Source: Nematostella vectensis (lineage: Eukaryota > Cnidaria > Anthozoa > Actiniaria > Edwardsiidae). From it: 64,000 nucleotides of DNA. The position numbers and the translations under genes were made by a program. The stretch's first letter is position 1; each line of letters starts with the position of its first letter. The DNA lies in the NCBI RefSeq assembly GCF_932526225.1, contig NC_064045.1, positions 15,310,442 through 15,374,441 on the forward strand, given 5' to 3'. Below, one piece after another: positions 46,590 through 59,693 of the stretch. The notes under the pieces were generated by a model. The model was given only the letters and a program-made list of their open reading frames with translations. It did no database searches and was not told where the DNA came from.

Positions 46590-48592
46590 TTGTATGAAGA
46601 GAGTGCCCTTCTCTTCCCCCTGCCATTGTTGAAATTATGCTCAATAAACCTTTACCTCTTCCCTCTCCACCAGTTAAGCATTCTATGTATGCTTCCCTGT
46701 ACAAAATGCACCCCTTCAAATAGAACATTAAAGTTCACATACTTGTTTACTTCCTCAAACTCTTTGCTTTGTTTTTTTTGTTAACTTCCTAGGAACAAAT
46801 TGAATACATATAATCAATAAATCCAGCAAGCTTATTTTGCAAACTCACTTTTTTTTATTATTTTTGCGCAAAACCAATCAGGATTAGGGGGGTCAAGCAC
46901 AAAGAAAGAAAACGAATAAAAAAAAAGCCCATTGGCCTGGGATCGAACCCGGTCTGAAGAACAAAACGGAAACCATACATACGGATTACCCAATCGGTAT
47001 GGCAGCACAAGGCTTTTACGGAAGGCTGTAAAGAACCCGAAGGCCCCAAGCACCGATATTTCCGAGCGAATATGCTGTACAACACTCTTGCAAGGTTATC
47101 CCAACCCGCGCATTAATGGGGAGGACAATAACCAGGATCCCAGGCCTGTAATACGGTTACACCACGCACAGCTCGCCGAGATTGTGGATGACAAAAAATA
47201 GAGGTCTATTTGGGCGTCTTGGGTCCCTTGGGGACTCGCCATGCGCACGGGCGCATCTCTTTTATTGTGTACATGACATCAAATTAGCGAAGAAGAAAGA
47301 CGCTGTTTTGGTATCATGTGAAAAGCATAAAATAAATAGAAATAAAGAAGTAAGGTTGGAGAATATTAACATCTTCATATTAGAATATTGACAAAATCCG
47401 CAATATTGTCTACGCTGACTAAGTAAAGCGGTATTTTACTTTAAAGGGGCAGCAGCATAGTACTGCGCATGTCTGGAGTCAGTGTTTATTGTAGGCTTTT
47501 AAGTGTCTACAAACAGTTGAACTTTTTAAAAGCTGTGAATACCTTATTAAATAATATGCAATATTATATTGAAAACTATGTTAATTGACAGTTTGTGGTC
47601 ATTTTTTTTGTTTTGTTTAAAGTCTCCCACATGTACCAAAAGCTCATAAGTCAGTATTAGAATTTCACTGAAGTTCATTGTGTCAGGGCTCTAGAGCTAT
47701 TGCAAATCTCTTAACCATGACACTCCCCCTTTAAAGGAAAGTAAAAAAAAATCAAAATTGTTGGTGGGGGTCTCTGTTGTGTTTGTTTTCTTTTTAGTTT
47801 TGTTCTATTATTATTATTATTTTCTTTTTTAGAGGGGGAGGGGAATTCAGCTAAAAATAGCCAAGGGTCAATTCAAGCAACTAGTACAAAAGATGTTTTT
47901 TGCAGTCCTTTATTCAATATATTCAAGGTTATCATGCAATTCTGTTGTTTGACTGCATATATATAGTTTTTTTTTCTTTCTTTTCATTACAAGTTCTATA
48001 TGTGTAAGTGGTGGCCATAGCTATGATTACTATTATTTAGAATATTTTTTTTACCTACTAACAGAAAACAACTTGACTGCAAAACACTTACTGTAGGGCA
48101 CTCGATATTAGGCATTACTTTCATGTGGATGTAAGGTTGAAATGTCAAAACCTTCATTAACCCGTGAACTACGCTTTAGCGTATTACACTTTGTGGTGAT
48201 CTGATTCTATTGTTCTTTGTTGTGTTTTACTAACTATTACCTTTTAACTATCACACTTTGTTTCACGGGTTAATGAAAACCACTCTAATTACTTACAGTA
48301 GTTCTTTTTTAATATTATCATTTACTTGTATAATTTAGATGAGCAATACATATTTCTTTATGGCTTTGTAGAGCCCATCTCGTTCCTCATAAATAACAAA
48401 CAAAATGAAGTTTGTTCTTATTTTGGTGCAAAGGAATCTACAGTAGTTTTCTAATCAGATAATTGTTTTTCTTTTAACACTCACCTGTGATTTCAACAGC
48501 CTTTCTTGAGTTTACTTGTCTCAGAAATAGACCTTGCTTAATAAACAAAGACATGTTACAAACTTATTTAATAATAGGTAACAACTGCAATA
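46590..48592 (+). repeat. Array unit 23, full length (2003 bp)
   Basis: It is of the unit 33512/40577 type, following the chimeric unit without a short unit between. The B box is at 46939-46949. GTGCCCTTCTC near 46602 and GAATATTAACATC near 47360 are private. Confidence 0.95.
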
Positions 48593-50596
48593 TTGTATGA
48601 AGAGAGTGCCCCTCTCTTCCCCCTGCCATTGTTGAAATTATGCTCAATAAACCTTTACCTCTTCCCTCTCCACCAGTTAAGCATTCTATGTATGCTTCCC
48701 TGTACAAAATGCACCCCTTCAAATAGAACATTAAAGTTCACATACTTGTTTACTTCCTCAAACTCTTTGCTTTGTGTGTTTTGTTAACTTCCTAGGAACA
48801 AATTGAATACATATAATCAATAAATCCAGCAAGCTTATTTTGCAAACTCACTTTTTTTATTATTTTTGCGCAAAACCAATCAGGATTAGGGGGGTCAAGC
48901 ACAAAGAAAGAAAACGAATAAAAAAAAAAGCCCATTGGCCTGGGATCGAACCCGGTCTGAAGAACAAAACGGAAACCATACATACGGATTACCCAATCGG
49001 TATGGCAGCACAAGGCTTTTACGGAAGGCTGTAAAGAACCCGAAGGCCCCAAGCACCGATATTTCCGAGCGAATATGCTGTACAACACTCTTGCAAGGTT
49101 ATCCCAACCCGCGCATTAATGGGGAGGACAATAACCAGGATCCCAGGCCTGTAATACGGTTACGCCACGCACAGCTCGCCGAGATTGTGGATGACAAAAA
49201 ATAGAGGTCTATTTGGGCGTCTTGGGTCCCTTGGGGACTCGCCATGCGCACGGGCGCATCTCTTTTATTGTGTACATGACATCAAATTAGCGAAGAAAAA
49301 AGACGCTGTTTTGGTATCATGTGAAAAACATAAAATAAATAGAAATAAAGACGTAAGGGGGGAGAATATTGACATCTTTATATTAGAATATTGACAAAAT
49401 CCGCAATATTGTCTACGCTGACTAAGTAAGGCTGTATTTTACTTTAAAGGGGCAGCAGCATAGTACTGCGCATGTCTGGAGTCAGTGTTTATTGTAGGCT
49501 TTTAAGTGTCTACAAACAGTTGAACTTTTTAAAAGCTGTCAATACCTTATTAAATAATATGCAATATTATATTGAAAACTATGTTAATGGACAGTTTGTG
49601 GTCATTTTTGTTTGTTTTGTTTAAAGTCTCCCACATGTACCAAAAGCTCATAAGTTAGTATTAGAATTTCACTGAAGTTCATTGTGTCAGGGCTCTAGAG
49701 CTATTGCAAATCTCTTAACCATGACACTCCCCTTTTAAAGGAAAGTAAAAAAATCAAAATTGTTGGTGGGGGTCTCTGTTGTGTTTGATTTCTTTTTAGT
49801 TTTGTTCTATTATTATTATTATTATTTTCTTTTTTAGAGGGGGAGGGGAATTCAGCTAAAAATAGCCAAGGGTCAATTCAAGCAACTAGTACAAAAGATG
49901 TTTTTTGCAGTCCTTTATTCAATATATTCAAGGTTATCAAGCAATTCTGTTGTTTGACTGCATATATATATATTTTTTTTCTTTCTTTTCATTACAAGTT
50001 CTATATGTGTAAGTGGTGACCATAGCTATGATTACTATTATTTAGAATATTTTTTTACCTACTAACAGAAAACAACTTGACTGCAAAACACTTACTGTAG
50101 GGCACTCGATATTAGGCATTACTTTCATGTGGATGTAAGGTTGAAATGTCAAAACCTTCATTAACCCGTGAACAACGCTTTAGCGTATTACACTTTGTGG
50201 TGATCTGATTCTATTGTTCTTTTTTGTGTTTTACTAACTATTACCGTTTAACTATCACACTTTGTTTCACGGGTTGATGAAAACCACTCTAATTACTTAC
50301 AGTAGTTCTTTTTAAATATTATCATTTACTTGTATAATTTAGATGAGCAATACATATTTCTTTATGGCTTTGTAGAGCTCATCTCGTTCCTCATAAATAA
50401 CAAACAAAATGAAGTTTGTTCTTATTTTGGTGCAAAGGAATCTACAGTAGTTTTATAATCAGATAATTGTTTTTCTTTTAACACTCACCTGTTATTTCAA
50501 CAGCCTTACTTGAGTTTGCTTGTCTCAGAAATAGACCTTGCTTAATAAACAAAGACATGTTACAAACTTATTTAATAATAGGTAACAACTGCAATA
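48593..50596 (+). repeat. Array unit 24, full length (2004 bp)
   Basis: It begins as the unit 42582 type. From about 49890 it carries ACAAAAGATGTTTTTTGC and ATCAAGCAATTC, markers of other types, so it is a second mosaic. The B box is at 48942-48952. GTGAAAAACATAA near 49321 is private. Confidence 0.95.
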
Positions 50597-51810
50597 TTGT
50601 ATGAAGAGAATGCCCCTCTCTTCCCCCTGCTATTGTTGAAATTATGCTCAATAAACTTTTACCTCTTCCCTCTCCACCAGTTAAGCATTCTATGTATGCT
50701 TCCCTGTACAAAATGCACCCCTTCAAATAGAACATTAAAGTTCACATACTTGTTTACTTCCTCAAACTCTTTGCTTTGTGTTTTTTGTTAACTTCCTAGG
50801 AACAAATTGAATACATATAATCAATAAATCTAGCAAGCTTATTTTGCAAACTCACTTTTTTTTGTTATTTTTGCGCAAAACCTATCAGGATTAAGGGGGT
50901 CCAGCACAAAGAAAAAAAACGAATTAAAAAAAAAGCCCATTGGCCTGGGATCGAACCCGGTCTGAAGAACAAAACGGAAACCATACATACGGATTACCCA
51001 ATCGGTATGGCAGCACAAGGCTTTTACGGAAGGCTGTAAAGAACCCGAAGGCCCCAAGCACCGATATTTCCGAGCGAATATGCTGTACAACACTCTTGCA
51101 AGGTTATCCCAACCCGCGCATTAATGGGGAGGACAATAACCAGGATCCCAGGCCTGTAATACGGTTACGCCACGCACAGCTCGTCGAGATTGTGGATGAC
51201 AAGAAATAGAGGTCTATTTGGGCGTCTTGGGTCCCTTGGGGACTCGCCATGCGCACGGGCGCATCTCTTTTATTGTGTACATGACATCAAATTAGCGAAG
51301 AAAAAAGACGCTGTTTTGGTATCATGTGAAAAGCATAAAATAAATAGAAATAAAGACGTAAGGGGGAGAATATTGACATCTTCATATTAGAATATTGACA
51401 AAATCCGCAATATTGTCTACGCTGACTAAGTAAAGCTGTATTTTACTTTAAAGGGGCAGCAGCATAGTACTGCGCATGTCTGGAGTCAGTGTTTATTGTA
51501 GGCTTTTAAGTGTCTACAAACAGTTGAACTTTTTAAAAGCTGTGAATACCTTATTAAATAATATGCAATATTATATTGAAAACTATGTTAATGGACAGTT
51601 TGTGGTCATTTTTTTTGTTTTGTTTAAAGTCTCCCACATGTACCAAAAGCTCATAAGTCAGTATTAGAATTTCACTGAAGTTCATTGTGTCAGGGCTCTA
51701 GAGCTATTTCAAATCTCTTAACCAAGACACTCCCCCTTTAAAGGAAAGTAAAAAAATCACAATTGTTGGTGGGGGTCTCTTTTGTGTTTGTTTTCTTTTT
51801 AGTTTTGTTC

Positions 51811-51847
<37 letters not shown>

Positions 51848-52601
51848 TTCTTTATTAGAGGGGGAGGGGAATTCAGCTAAAAATAGCCAAGGGTCAATTC
51901 AAGCAACTAGTACAAAAGATGTTTTTTGCAGTCCTTTATTCAATATATTCAAGGTTATCAAGCAATTCTGTTGTTTGACTGCATATATATATATTTTTTT
52001 TTCTTTCTTTTCATTACAAGTTCTATATGTGTAAGTGGTGACCATAGCTATGATTACTATTATTTAGAATATTTTTTTACCTACTAACAGAAAACAACTT
52101 GACTGCAAAACACTTACTGTAGGGCACTCGATATTAGGCATTACTTTCATGTGGATGTAAGGTTGAAATGTCAAAACCTTCATTAACCCGTGAACTACGC
52201 TTTAGCGTATTACACTTTGTGGTGATCTGATTCTATTGTTCTTTTTTGTGTTTTTTTCTAAATATTACCGTTTAACTATCACACTTTGTTTCACGGGTTA
52301 ATGGAAACCACTCTAATTACTTACAGTAGTTCTTTTTTAATATTATCATTTACTTGTATAATTTAGATGAGCAATACATATTTCTTTATGGCTTTGTAGA
52401 GCCCATCTCGTTCCTCATAAACAACAAACAAAATGAAGTTTGTTCTTATTTTGGTGCAAAGGAATCTACAGTAGTTTTCTAATCAGATAATTATTTTTCT
52501 TTTAACACTCACCTGTTATTTCAACAGCCTTACTTGAGTTTGCTTGTCTCAGAAATAGACCTTGCTACAAACGTATTTAATAATAGGTAACAACTGCAAT
52601 A
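50597..52601 (+). repeat. Array unit 25, full length, expanded microsatellite and 19-bp deletion (2005 bp)
   Basis: GAGAATGCC marker, GTCGAG and AAGGGGGAGAAT as in unit 22452. It ends like unit 37524 (TTTCTAAATATTACC, 19-bp deletion at 52566/52567). The B box is intact at 50947-50957. The (ATT)n tract is the longest in the window. Confidence 0.95.
51812..51847 (+). repeat. (ATT)12 microsatellite, longest allele in the array
   Basis: Twelve perfect ATT repeats stand where most units have five to seven. Another long allele (nine repeats) is at 58898-58924. Confidence 0.9.
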
Positions 52602-53672
52602 TTGTATGAAGAGAGTGCCCCTCTCTTCCCCCTGCTATTGTTGAAATTATGCTCAATAAACTTTTACCTTTTCCCTCTCCACCAGTTAAGCATTCTATGT
52701 ATGCTTCCCTGTACAAAATGCACCCCTTCAAATAGAACATTAAAGTTCACATACTTGTTTACTTCCTCAAACTCTTGCAAACCTCTTAACCATGACACTC
52801 CCCTTTTAAAGGAAAGTAAAAAAATCACAATTGTTGGTGGGGGTCTCTGTTGTGTTTGTTTTCTTTTTAGTTTTGTTCTATTATTATTATTATTATTATT
52901 ATTTTCTTTTTTAGAGGGGGAGGGGAATTCAGCTAAAAATAGCCAAGGGTCAATTCAAGCAACTAGTACAAAAGATGTTTTTTTGCAGTCCTTTATTCAG
53001 TATATTCAAGGTTATCATGCAATTCTTTTGTTTGACTGCATATATATATATTTTTTCTTTCTTTTCATTACAAGTTCTATATGTGTAAGTGGTGACCATA
53101 GCTATGATTACTATTATTTAGAATATTTTTTTACCTACTAACAGAAAACAACTTGACTGCAAAACACTTACTGTAGGGCACTCGATATTAGGCATTACTT
53201 TCATGTGGATGTAAGGTTGAAATGTCAAAACCTTCATTAACCCGTGAACTACGCTTTAGCGTATTACACTTTGTGGTGATCTGATTCTATTGTTCTTTTT
53301 TGTGTTTTACTAACTATTACCGTTTAACTATCACACTTTGTTTCACGGGTTAATGAAAACCTCTCTAATTACTTACAGTAGTTCTTTTTTAATATTATCA
53401 TTTACTTGTATAATTTAGATGAGCAATACATATTTCTTTATGGCTTTGTAGAGCCCATCTCGTTCCTCATAAATAACAAACAAAATGAAGTTTGTTCTTA
53501 TTTTGGTGCAAAGGAATCTACAGTAGTTTTCTAATCAGATAATTGTTTTTCTTTTAACACTCACCTGTTATTTCAACAGCCTTACTTGAGTTTGCTTGTC
53601 TCAGAAATAGACCTTGCTTAATAAACAAAGACATGTTACAAACTTATTTAATAATAGGTAACAACTGCAATA
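52602..53672 (+). repeat. Short array unit 26 (1071 bp; 937-bp internal deletion)
   Basis: It has the same junction as the other short units (52776/52777). It lies 13093 bp after the previous short unit, which equals one higher-order period plus about three full units. It keeps GTAAGTGGTGACC where the other two short units read GTAAGTTGTGACC. The 179-codon fused frame (52602-53141) is judged non-coding. Confidence 0.95.
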
Positions 53673-55677
53673 TTGTATGAAGAGAGTGCCCCTCTCTTCC
53701 CCCTGCTATTGTTGAAATTATGCTCAATAAACTTTTACCTCTTCCCTCTCCACCAGTTAAGCATTCTATGTATGCTTCCCTGTACAAAATGCACCCCTTC
53801 AAATAGAACATTAAAGTTCACATACTTGTTTACTTCCTCAAACTCTTTGCTTTGTTTTTTTTGTTAACTTCCTAGGAACAAATTGAATACATATAATCAA
53901 TAAATCCAGCAAGCTTATTTTGCAAACTCACTTTTTTTTATTATTTTTGCGCAAAACCAATCAGGATTAGGGGGGTCAAGCACAAAGAAAGAAAACGAAT
54001 AAAAAAAAAGCCCATTGGCCTGGGATCGAACCCGGTCTGAAGAACAAAACGGAAACCATACATACGGATTACCCAATCGGTATGGCAGCACAAGGCTTTT
54101 ACGGAAGGCTGTAAAGAACCCGAAGGCCCCAAGCACCGATATTTCCGAGCGAATATGCTGTACAACACTCTTGCAAGGTTATCCCAACCCGCGCATTAAT
54201 GGGGAGGACAATAACCAGGATCCCAGGCCTGTAATACGGTTACACCACGCACAGCTCGCCGAGATTGTGGATGACAAAAAATAGAGGTCTATTTGGGCGT
54301 CTTGGGTCCCTTGGGGACTCGCCATGCGCACGGGCGCATCTCTTTTATTGTGTACATGACATCAAATTAGCGAAGAAGAAAGACGCTGTTTTGGTATCAT
54401 GTGAAAAGCATAAAATAAATAGAAATAAAGACGTAAGGTTGGAGAATATTGACATCTTCATATTAGAATATTGACAAAATCCGCAATATTGTCTACGCTG
54501 ACTAAGTAAAGCGGTATTTTACTTTAAAGGGGCAGCAGCATAGTACTGCGCATGTCTGGAGTCAGTGTTTATTGTAGGCTTTTAAGTGTCTACAAACAGT
54601 TGAACTTTTTAAAAGCTGTGAATACCTTATTAAATAATATGCAATATTATATTGAAAACTATGTTAATTGACAGTTTGTGGTCATTTTTTTTGTTTTGTT
54701 TAAAGTCTCCCACATGTACCAAAAGCTCATAAGTCAGTATTAGAATTTCACTGAAGTTCATTGTGTCAGGGCTCTAGAGCTATTGCAAATCTCTTAACCA
54801 TGACACTCCCCTTTTAAAGGAAAGTAAAAAAAATCAAAATTGTTGGTGGGGGTCTCTGTTGTGTTTGTTTTCTTTTTAGTTTTGTTCTATTATTATTATT
54901 ATTATTTTCTTTTTTAGAGGGGGAGGGGAATTCAGCTAAAAATAGCCAAGGGTCAATTCAAGCAACTAGTACAAAAGATGTTTTTTGCAGTCCTTTATTC
55001 AATATATTCAAGGTTATCATGCAATTCTGTTGTTTGACTGCATATATATAGTTTTTTTTTCTTTCTTTTCATTACAAGTTCTATATGTGTAAGTGGTGGC
55101 CATAGCTATGATTACTATTATTTAGAATATTTTTTTTACCTACTAACATAAAACAACTTGACTGCAAAACACTTACTGTAGGGCACTCGATATTAGGCAT
55201 TACTTTCATGTAAATGTAAGGTTGAAATGTCAAAACCTTCATTAACCCGTGAACTACGCTTTAGCGTATTACACTTTGTGGTGATCTGATTCTATTGTTC
55301 TTTTTTGTGTTTTACTAACTATTACCTTTTAACTATCACACTTTGTTTCACGGGTTAATGAAAACCACTCTAATTACTTACAGTAGTTCTTTTTTAATAT
55401 TATCATTTACTTGTATAATTTAGATGAACAATACATATTTCTTTATGTCTTTGTAGAGCTCATCTCGTTCCTCATAAATAACAAACAAAATGAAGTTTGT
55501 TCTTATTTTGGTGCTAAGGAATCTACAGTAGTTTTCTAATCAGATAATTTTTTTTCTTTTAACACTCACCTGTTATTTCAACAGCCTTACTTGAGTTTGC
55601 TTGTCTCAGAAATAGACCTTGCTTAATAAACAAAGACATGTTACAAACTTATTTAATAATAGGTAACAACTGCAATA
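53673..55677 (+). repeat. Array unit 27, full length (2005 bp)
   Basis: It is of the unit 33512 type at its start (TTACACCACG, GTAAGGTTGG). The B box is at 54022-54032. It switches near its end to the GATGAACAATAC / ATGTCTTTGTAG variants of the next two units. ATGTAAATGTAAGG near 55209 is private. Confidence 0.95.
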
Positions 55678-57679
55678 TTGTATGAAGAGAGTGCCCCTCT
55701 CTTCCCCCTGCTATTATTGAAATTATGCTCAATAAACTTTTACCTCTTCCCTCTCCACCAGTTAAGCATTCTATGTATGCTTCCCTGTACAAAATGCACC
55801 CCTTCAAATAGAACATTCAATTTCACATACTTGTTTACTTCCTCAAACTCTTTGCTTTGTGTTTTTTTGTTAACTTCCTAGGAACAAATTGAATACATAT
55901 AATCAATAAATCTAGCAAGCTTATTTTGCAAACTCACTTATTTTATTATTTTTGCGCAAAACCTATCAGGATTAAGGGGGTCCAGCACAAAGAAAAAAAA
56001 ACGAATTAAAAAAAAAAGCCCATTGGCCTGGGATCGAACCCGGTCTGAAGAACAAAACGGAAACCATACATACGGATTACCCAATCGGTATGGCAGCACA
56101 AGGCTTTTACGGAAGGCTGTAAAGAACCCGAAGGCCCCAAGCACCGATATTTCCGAGCGAATATGCTGTACAACACTCTTGCAAGGTTATCCCAACCCGC
56201 GCATTAATGGGGAGGACAATAACCAGGATCCCAGGCCTGTAATACGGTTACGCCATGCACAGCTCGCCGAGATTGTGGATGACAAAAATAGAGGTCTATT
56301 TGGGCGTCTTGGGTCCCTTGGGGACTCGCCATGCGCACGGGCGCATCTCTTTTATTGTGTACATGACATCAAATTAGCGAAGAAAAAAGACGCTGTTTTG
56401 GTATCATGTGAAAATCATAAAATAAATAGAAATAAAGACGTAAGGGGGGAGAATATTGACATCTTCATATTAAAATATTGACAAAATCCGCAATTTTGTC
56501 TACGCTGACTAAGTAAAGCTGTATTTTACTTTAAAGGGGCAGCAACATAGTACTGCGCATGTCTGGAGTCAGTGATTATTGTAGGCTTTTAAGTGTCAAC
56601 AAACAGTTGAACTTTTTAAAAGCTGTGAATACCTTATTAAATAATATGCAATATTATATTGAAAACTATGTTAATTGACAGTTTGTGGTCATTTTTTTTT
56701 GTTTTGTTTAAAGTCTCCCACATGTACCAAAAGCTCATAAGTCAGTATTAGAATTTCACTGAAGTTCATTGTGTCAGGGCTCTAGAGCTATTGCAAATCT
56801 CTTAACCATGACACTCCCCTTTTAAAGGAAAGTAAAAAAAATCAAAATTGTTGGTGGGGGTCTCTGTTGTGTTTGTTTTCTTTTTAGTTTTGTTCTATTA
56901 TTATTATTATTTTCTTTTTTAGAGGGGGAGGGGAATTCAGCTAAAAATAGCCAAGGGTCAATTCAAGCAACTAGTACAAAAGATGTTTTTTTGCAGTCCT
57001 TTATTCAATATATTCAAGGTTATCATGCAATTCTGTTGTTTGACTGCATATATATATTTTTTCTTTCTTTTCATTACAAGTTCTATATGTGTAAGTGGTG
57101 GCCATAGCTATGATTACTATTATTTAGAATATTTTTTTTACCTACTAACAGAAAACAACTTGACTGCAAAACACTTACTGTAGGGCACTCGATATTAGGC
57201 ATTACTTTCATGTGGATGTAAGGTTGAAATGTCAAAACCTTCATTAACCCGTGAACTACGCTTTAGCGTATTACACTTTGTGGTGATCTGATTCTATTGT
57301 TCTTTTTTGTATTTTACTAACTATTACCTTTTAACTATCACACTTTGTTTCACGGGTTAATGAAAACCACTCTAATTACTTACAGTAGTTCTTTTTTAAT
57401 ATTATCATTTACTTGTATAATTTAGATGAACAATACATATTTCTTTATGTCTTTGTAGAGCTCATCTCGTTCCTCATAAATAACAAACAAAATGAAGTTT
57501 GTTCTTATTTTGGTGCTAAGGAATCTACAGTAGTTTTCTAATCAGATAATTTTTTTTCTTTTAACACTCACCTGTTATTTCAACAGCCTTACTTGAGTTT
57601 GCTTGTCTCAGAAATAGACCTTGCTTAATAAACAAAGACATGTTACAAACTTATTTAATAATAGGTAACAACTGCAATA
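55678..57679 (+). repeat. Array unit 28, full length (2002 bp)
   Basis: CTATCAGG leader. The B box is at 56030-56040. CTATTATTGAAAT near 55711 and AACATTCAATTTCAC near 55813 are private. One A is lost at GACAAAAATAG (near 56281). That joins two short frames into a 152-codon open frame, a sign of chance rather than of coding. Confidence 0.95.
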
Positions 57680-59693
57680 TTGTATGAAGAGAGTGCCCCT
57701 CTCTTCCCCCTGCTATTGTTGAAATTATGCTCAATAAACTTTTACCTCTTCCCTCTCCACCAGTTAAGCATTCTATGTATGCTTCCCTGTACAAAATGCA
57801 CCCCTTCAAATAGAACATTAAAGTTCACATACTTGTTTACTTCCTCAAACTCTTTGTTTTGTGTTTTTTTGTTAACTTCCTAGGAACAAATTGAATACAT
57901 ATAATCAATAAATCTAGCAAGCTTATTTTGCAAACTCACTTATTTTATTATTTTTGCGCAAAACCTATCAGGATTAAGGGGGTCCAGCACAAAGAAAAAA
58001 AAACGAATTAAAAAAAAAAGCCCATTGGCCTGGGATCGAACCCGGTCTGAAGAACAAAACGGAAACCATACATACGGATTACCCAATCGGTATGGCAGCA
58101 CAAGGCTTTTACGGAAGGCTGTAAAGAACCCGAAGGCCCCAAGCACCGATATTTCCGAGCGAATATGCTGTACAACACTCTTGCAAGGTTATCTCAACCC
58201 GCGCATTAATGGGGAGGACAATAACCAGGATCCCAGGCCTGTAATACGGTTACGCCACGCACAGCTCGCCGAGATTGTGGATGACAAAAATAGAGGTCTA
58301 TTTGGGCGTCTTGGGTCCCTTGGGGACTCGCCATGCGCACGGGCGCATCTCTTTTATTGTGTACATGACATCAAATTAGCGAAGAAAAAAGACGCTGTTT
58401 TGGTATCATGTGAAAATCATAAAATAAATAGAAATAAAGACGTAAGGGGGGAGAATATTGACTTCTTCATATTAAAATATTGACAAAATCCGCAATTTTG
58501 TCTACGCTGACTAAGTAAAGCTGTATTTTACTTTAAAGGGGCAGCAGCATAGTACTGCGCATGTCTGGAGTCAGTGATTATTGTAGGCTTTTAAGTGTCA
58601 ACAAACAGTTGAACTTTTTAAAAGCTGTGAATACCTTATTAAATAATATGCAATATTATATTGAAAACTATGTTAATGGACAGTTTGTGGTCATTTTTTT
58701 TGTTTTGTGTAAAGTCTCCCACATGTACCAAAAGCTCATAAGTCAGTATTAGAATTTCACTGAAGTTCATTGTGTCAAGGCTCTAGAGCTATTGCAAATC
58801 TCTTAAACATGACACTCCACCTTTAAAGGAAAGTAAAAAAAAATCAAAACTGTTGGTGGGGGTCTCTTTGTTTTTATTTTCTGTTTTGATTTGTTCTATT
58901 ATTATTATTATTATTATTATTATTTTCTTTTTTAGAGGGGGAGGGGAATTCAGCTAAAAATAGCCAAAGGTTAATTCAAGCAACTAGTACAAAAGATGTT
59001 TTTTTGCAGTCCTTTATTCAATATATTCAAGGTTATCATGCAATTCTGTTGTTTGACTGCATATATATATATTTTTTTTCTTTCTTTTCATTACAAGTTC
59101 TATATGTGTAAGTGGTGACCATAGCTATGATTACTATTATTTAGAATAATTTTTTACCTACTAAAAGGAAACAACTTGACTGCAAAACACTTACTGTAGG
59201 GCACTCGATATTAGGCATTACTTTCATGTGGATGTAAGGTTGAAATGTCAAAACCTTCATTAACCCGTGAACTACGCTTTAGCGTATTACACTTTGTTGT
59301 GATCTGATTCTATTGTTCTTTTTTGTGTTTTACTAACTATTACCGTTTAACTATCACACTTTGTTTCACGGGTTAATGAAAACCACTCTAACTACTTACA
59401 GTAATTCTTTTTTAATATTATTATTTACTTGTATAATTTAGATGAGCAATATATATTTCTTCTTGGCCTTGTAGAGCTCATCTCGTTCCTCATAAATAAC
59501 AAACAAAATGAAGTTTGTTCTTATTTGGTGAAAAGGAATCTACATTAGTTTTCTAATCAGATAATTGTTTTTTTTAACACTCACCTGTTATTTCAACAGC
59601 TCTTACTTGAGTTTGCTTGTCTCAGAAATAGACCTTGCTTAATAAAAAAATATATCTTACAAACTTCTTTAATAATAGGTAACAACTGCAATA
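57680..59693 (+). repeat. Array unit 29, full length (2014 bp)
   Basis: The first half matches unit 55678, including the lost A. From about 58780 it becomes more divergent (TCTTAAACATGACACTCCACC, TTCTGTTTTGATTTG, a nine-repeat ATT tract, TTCTTCTTGGCC). The B box is at 58032-58042. Confidence 0.95.

Noticed and set aside
56023-56481. 152-codon frame in units 55678 and 57680
   Set aside because: It arises from loss of a single A in an A run that fuses two unrelated short frames.
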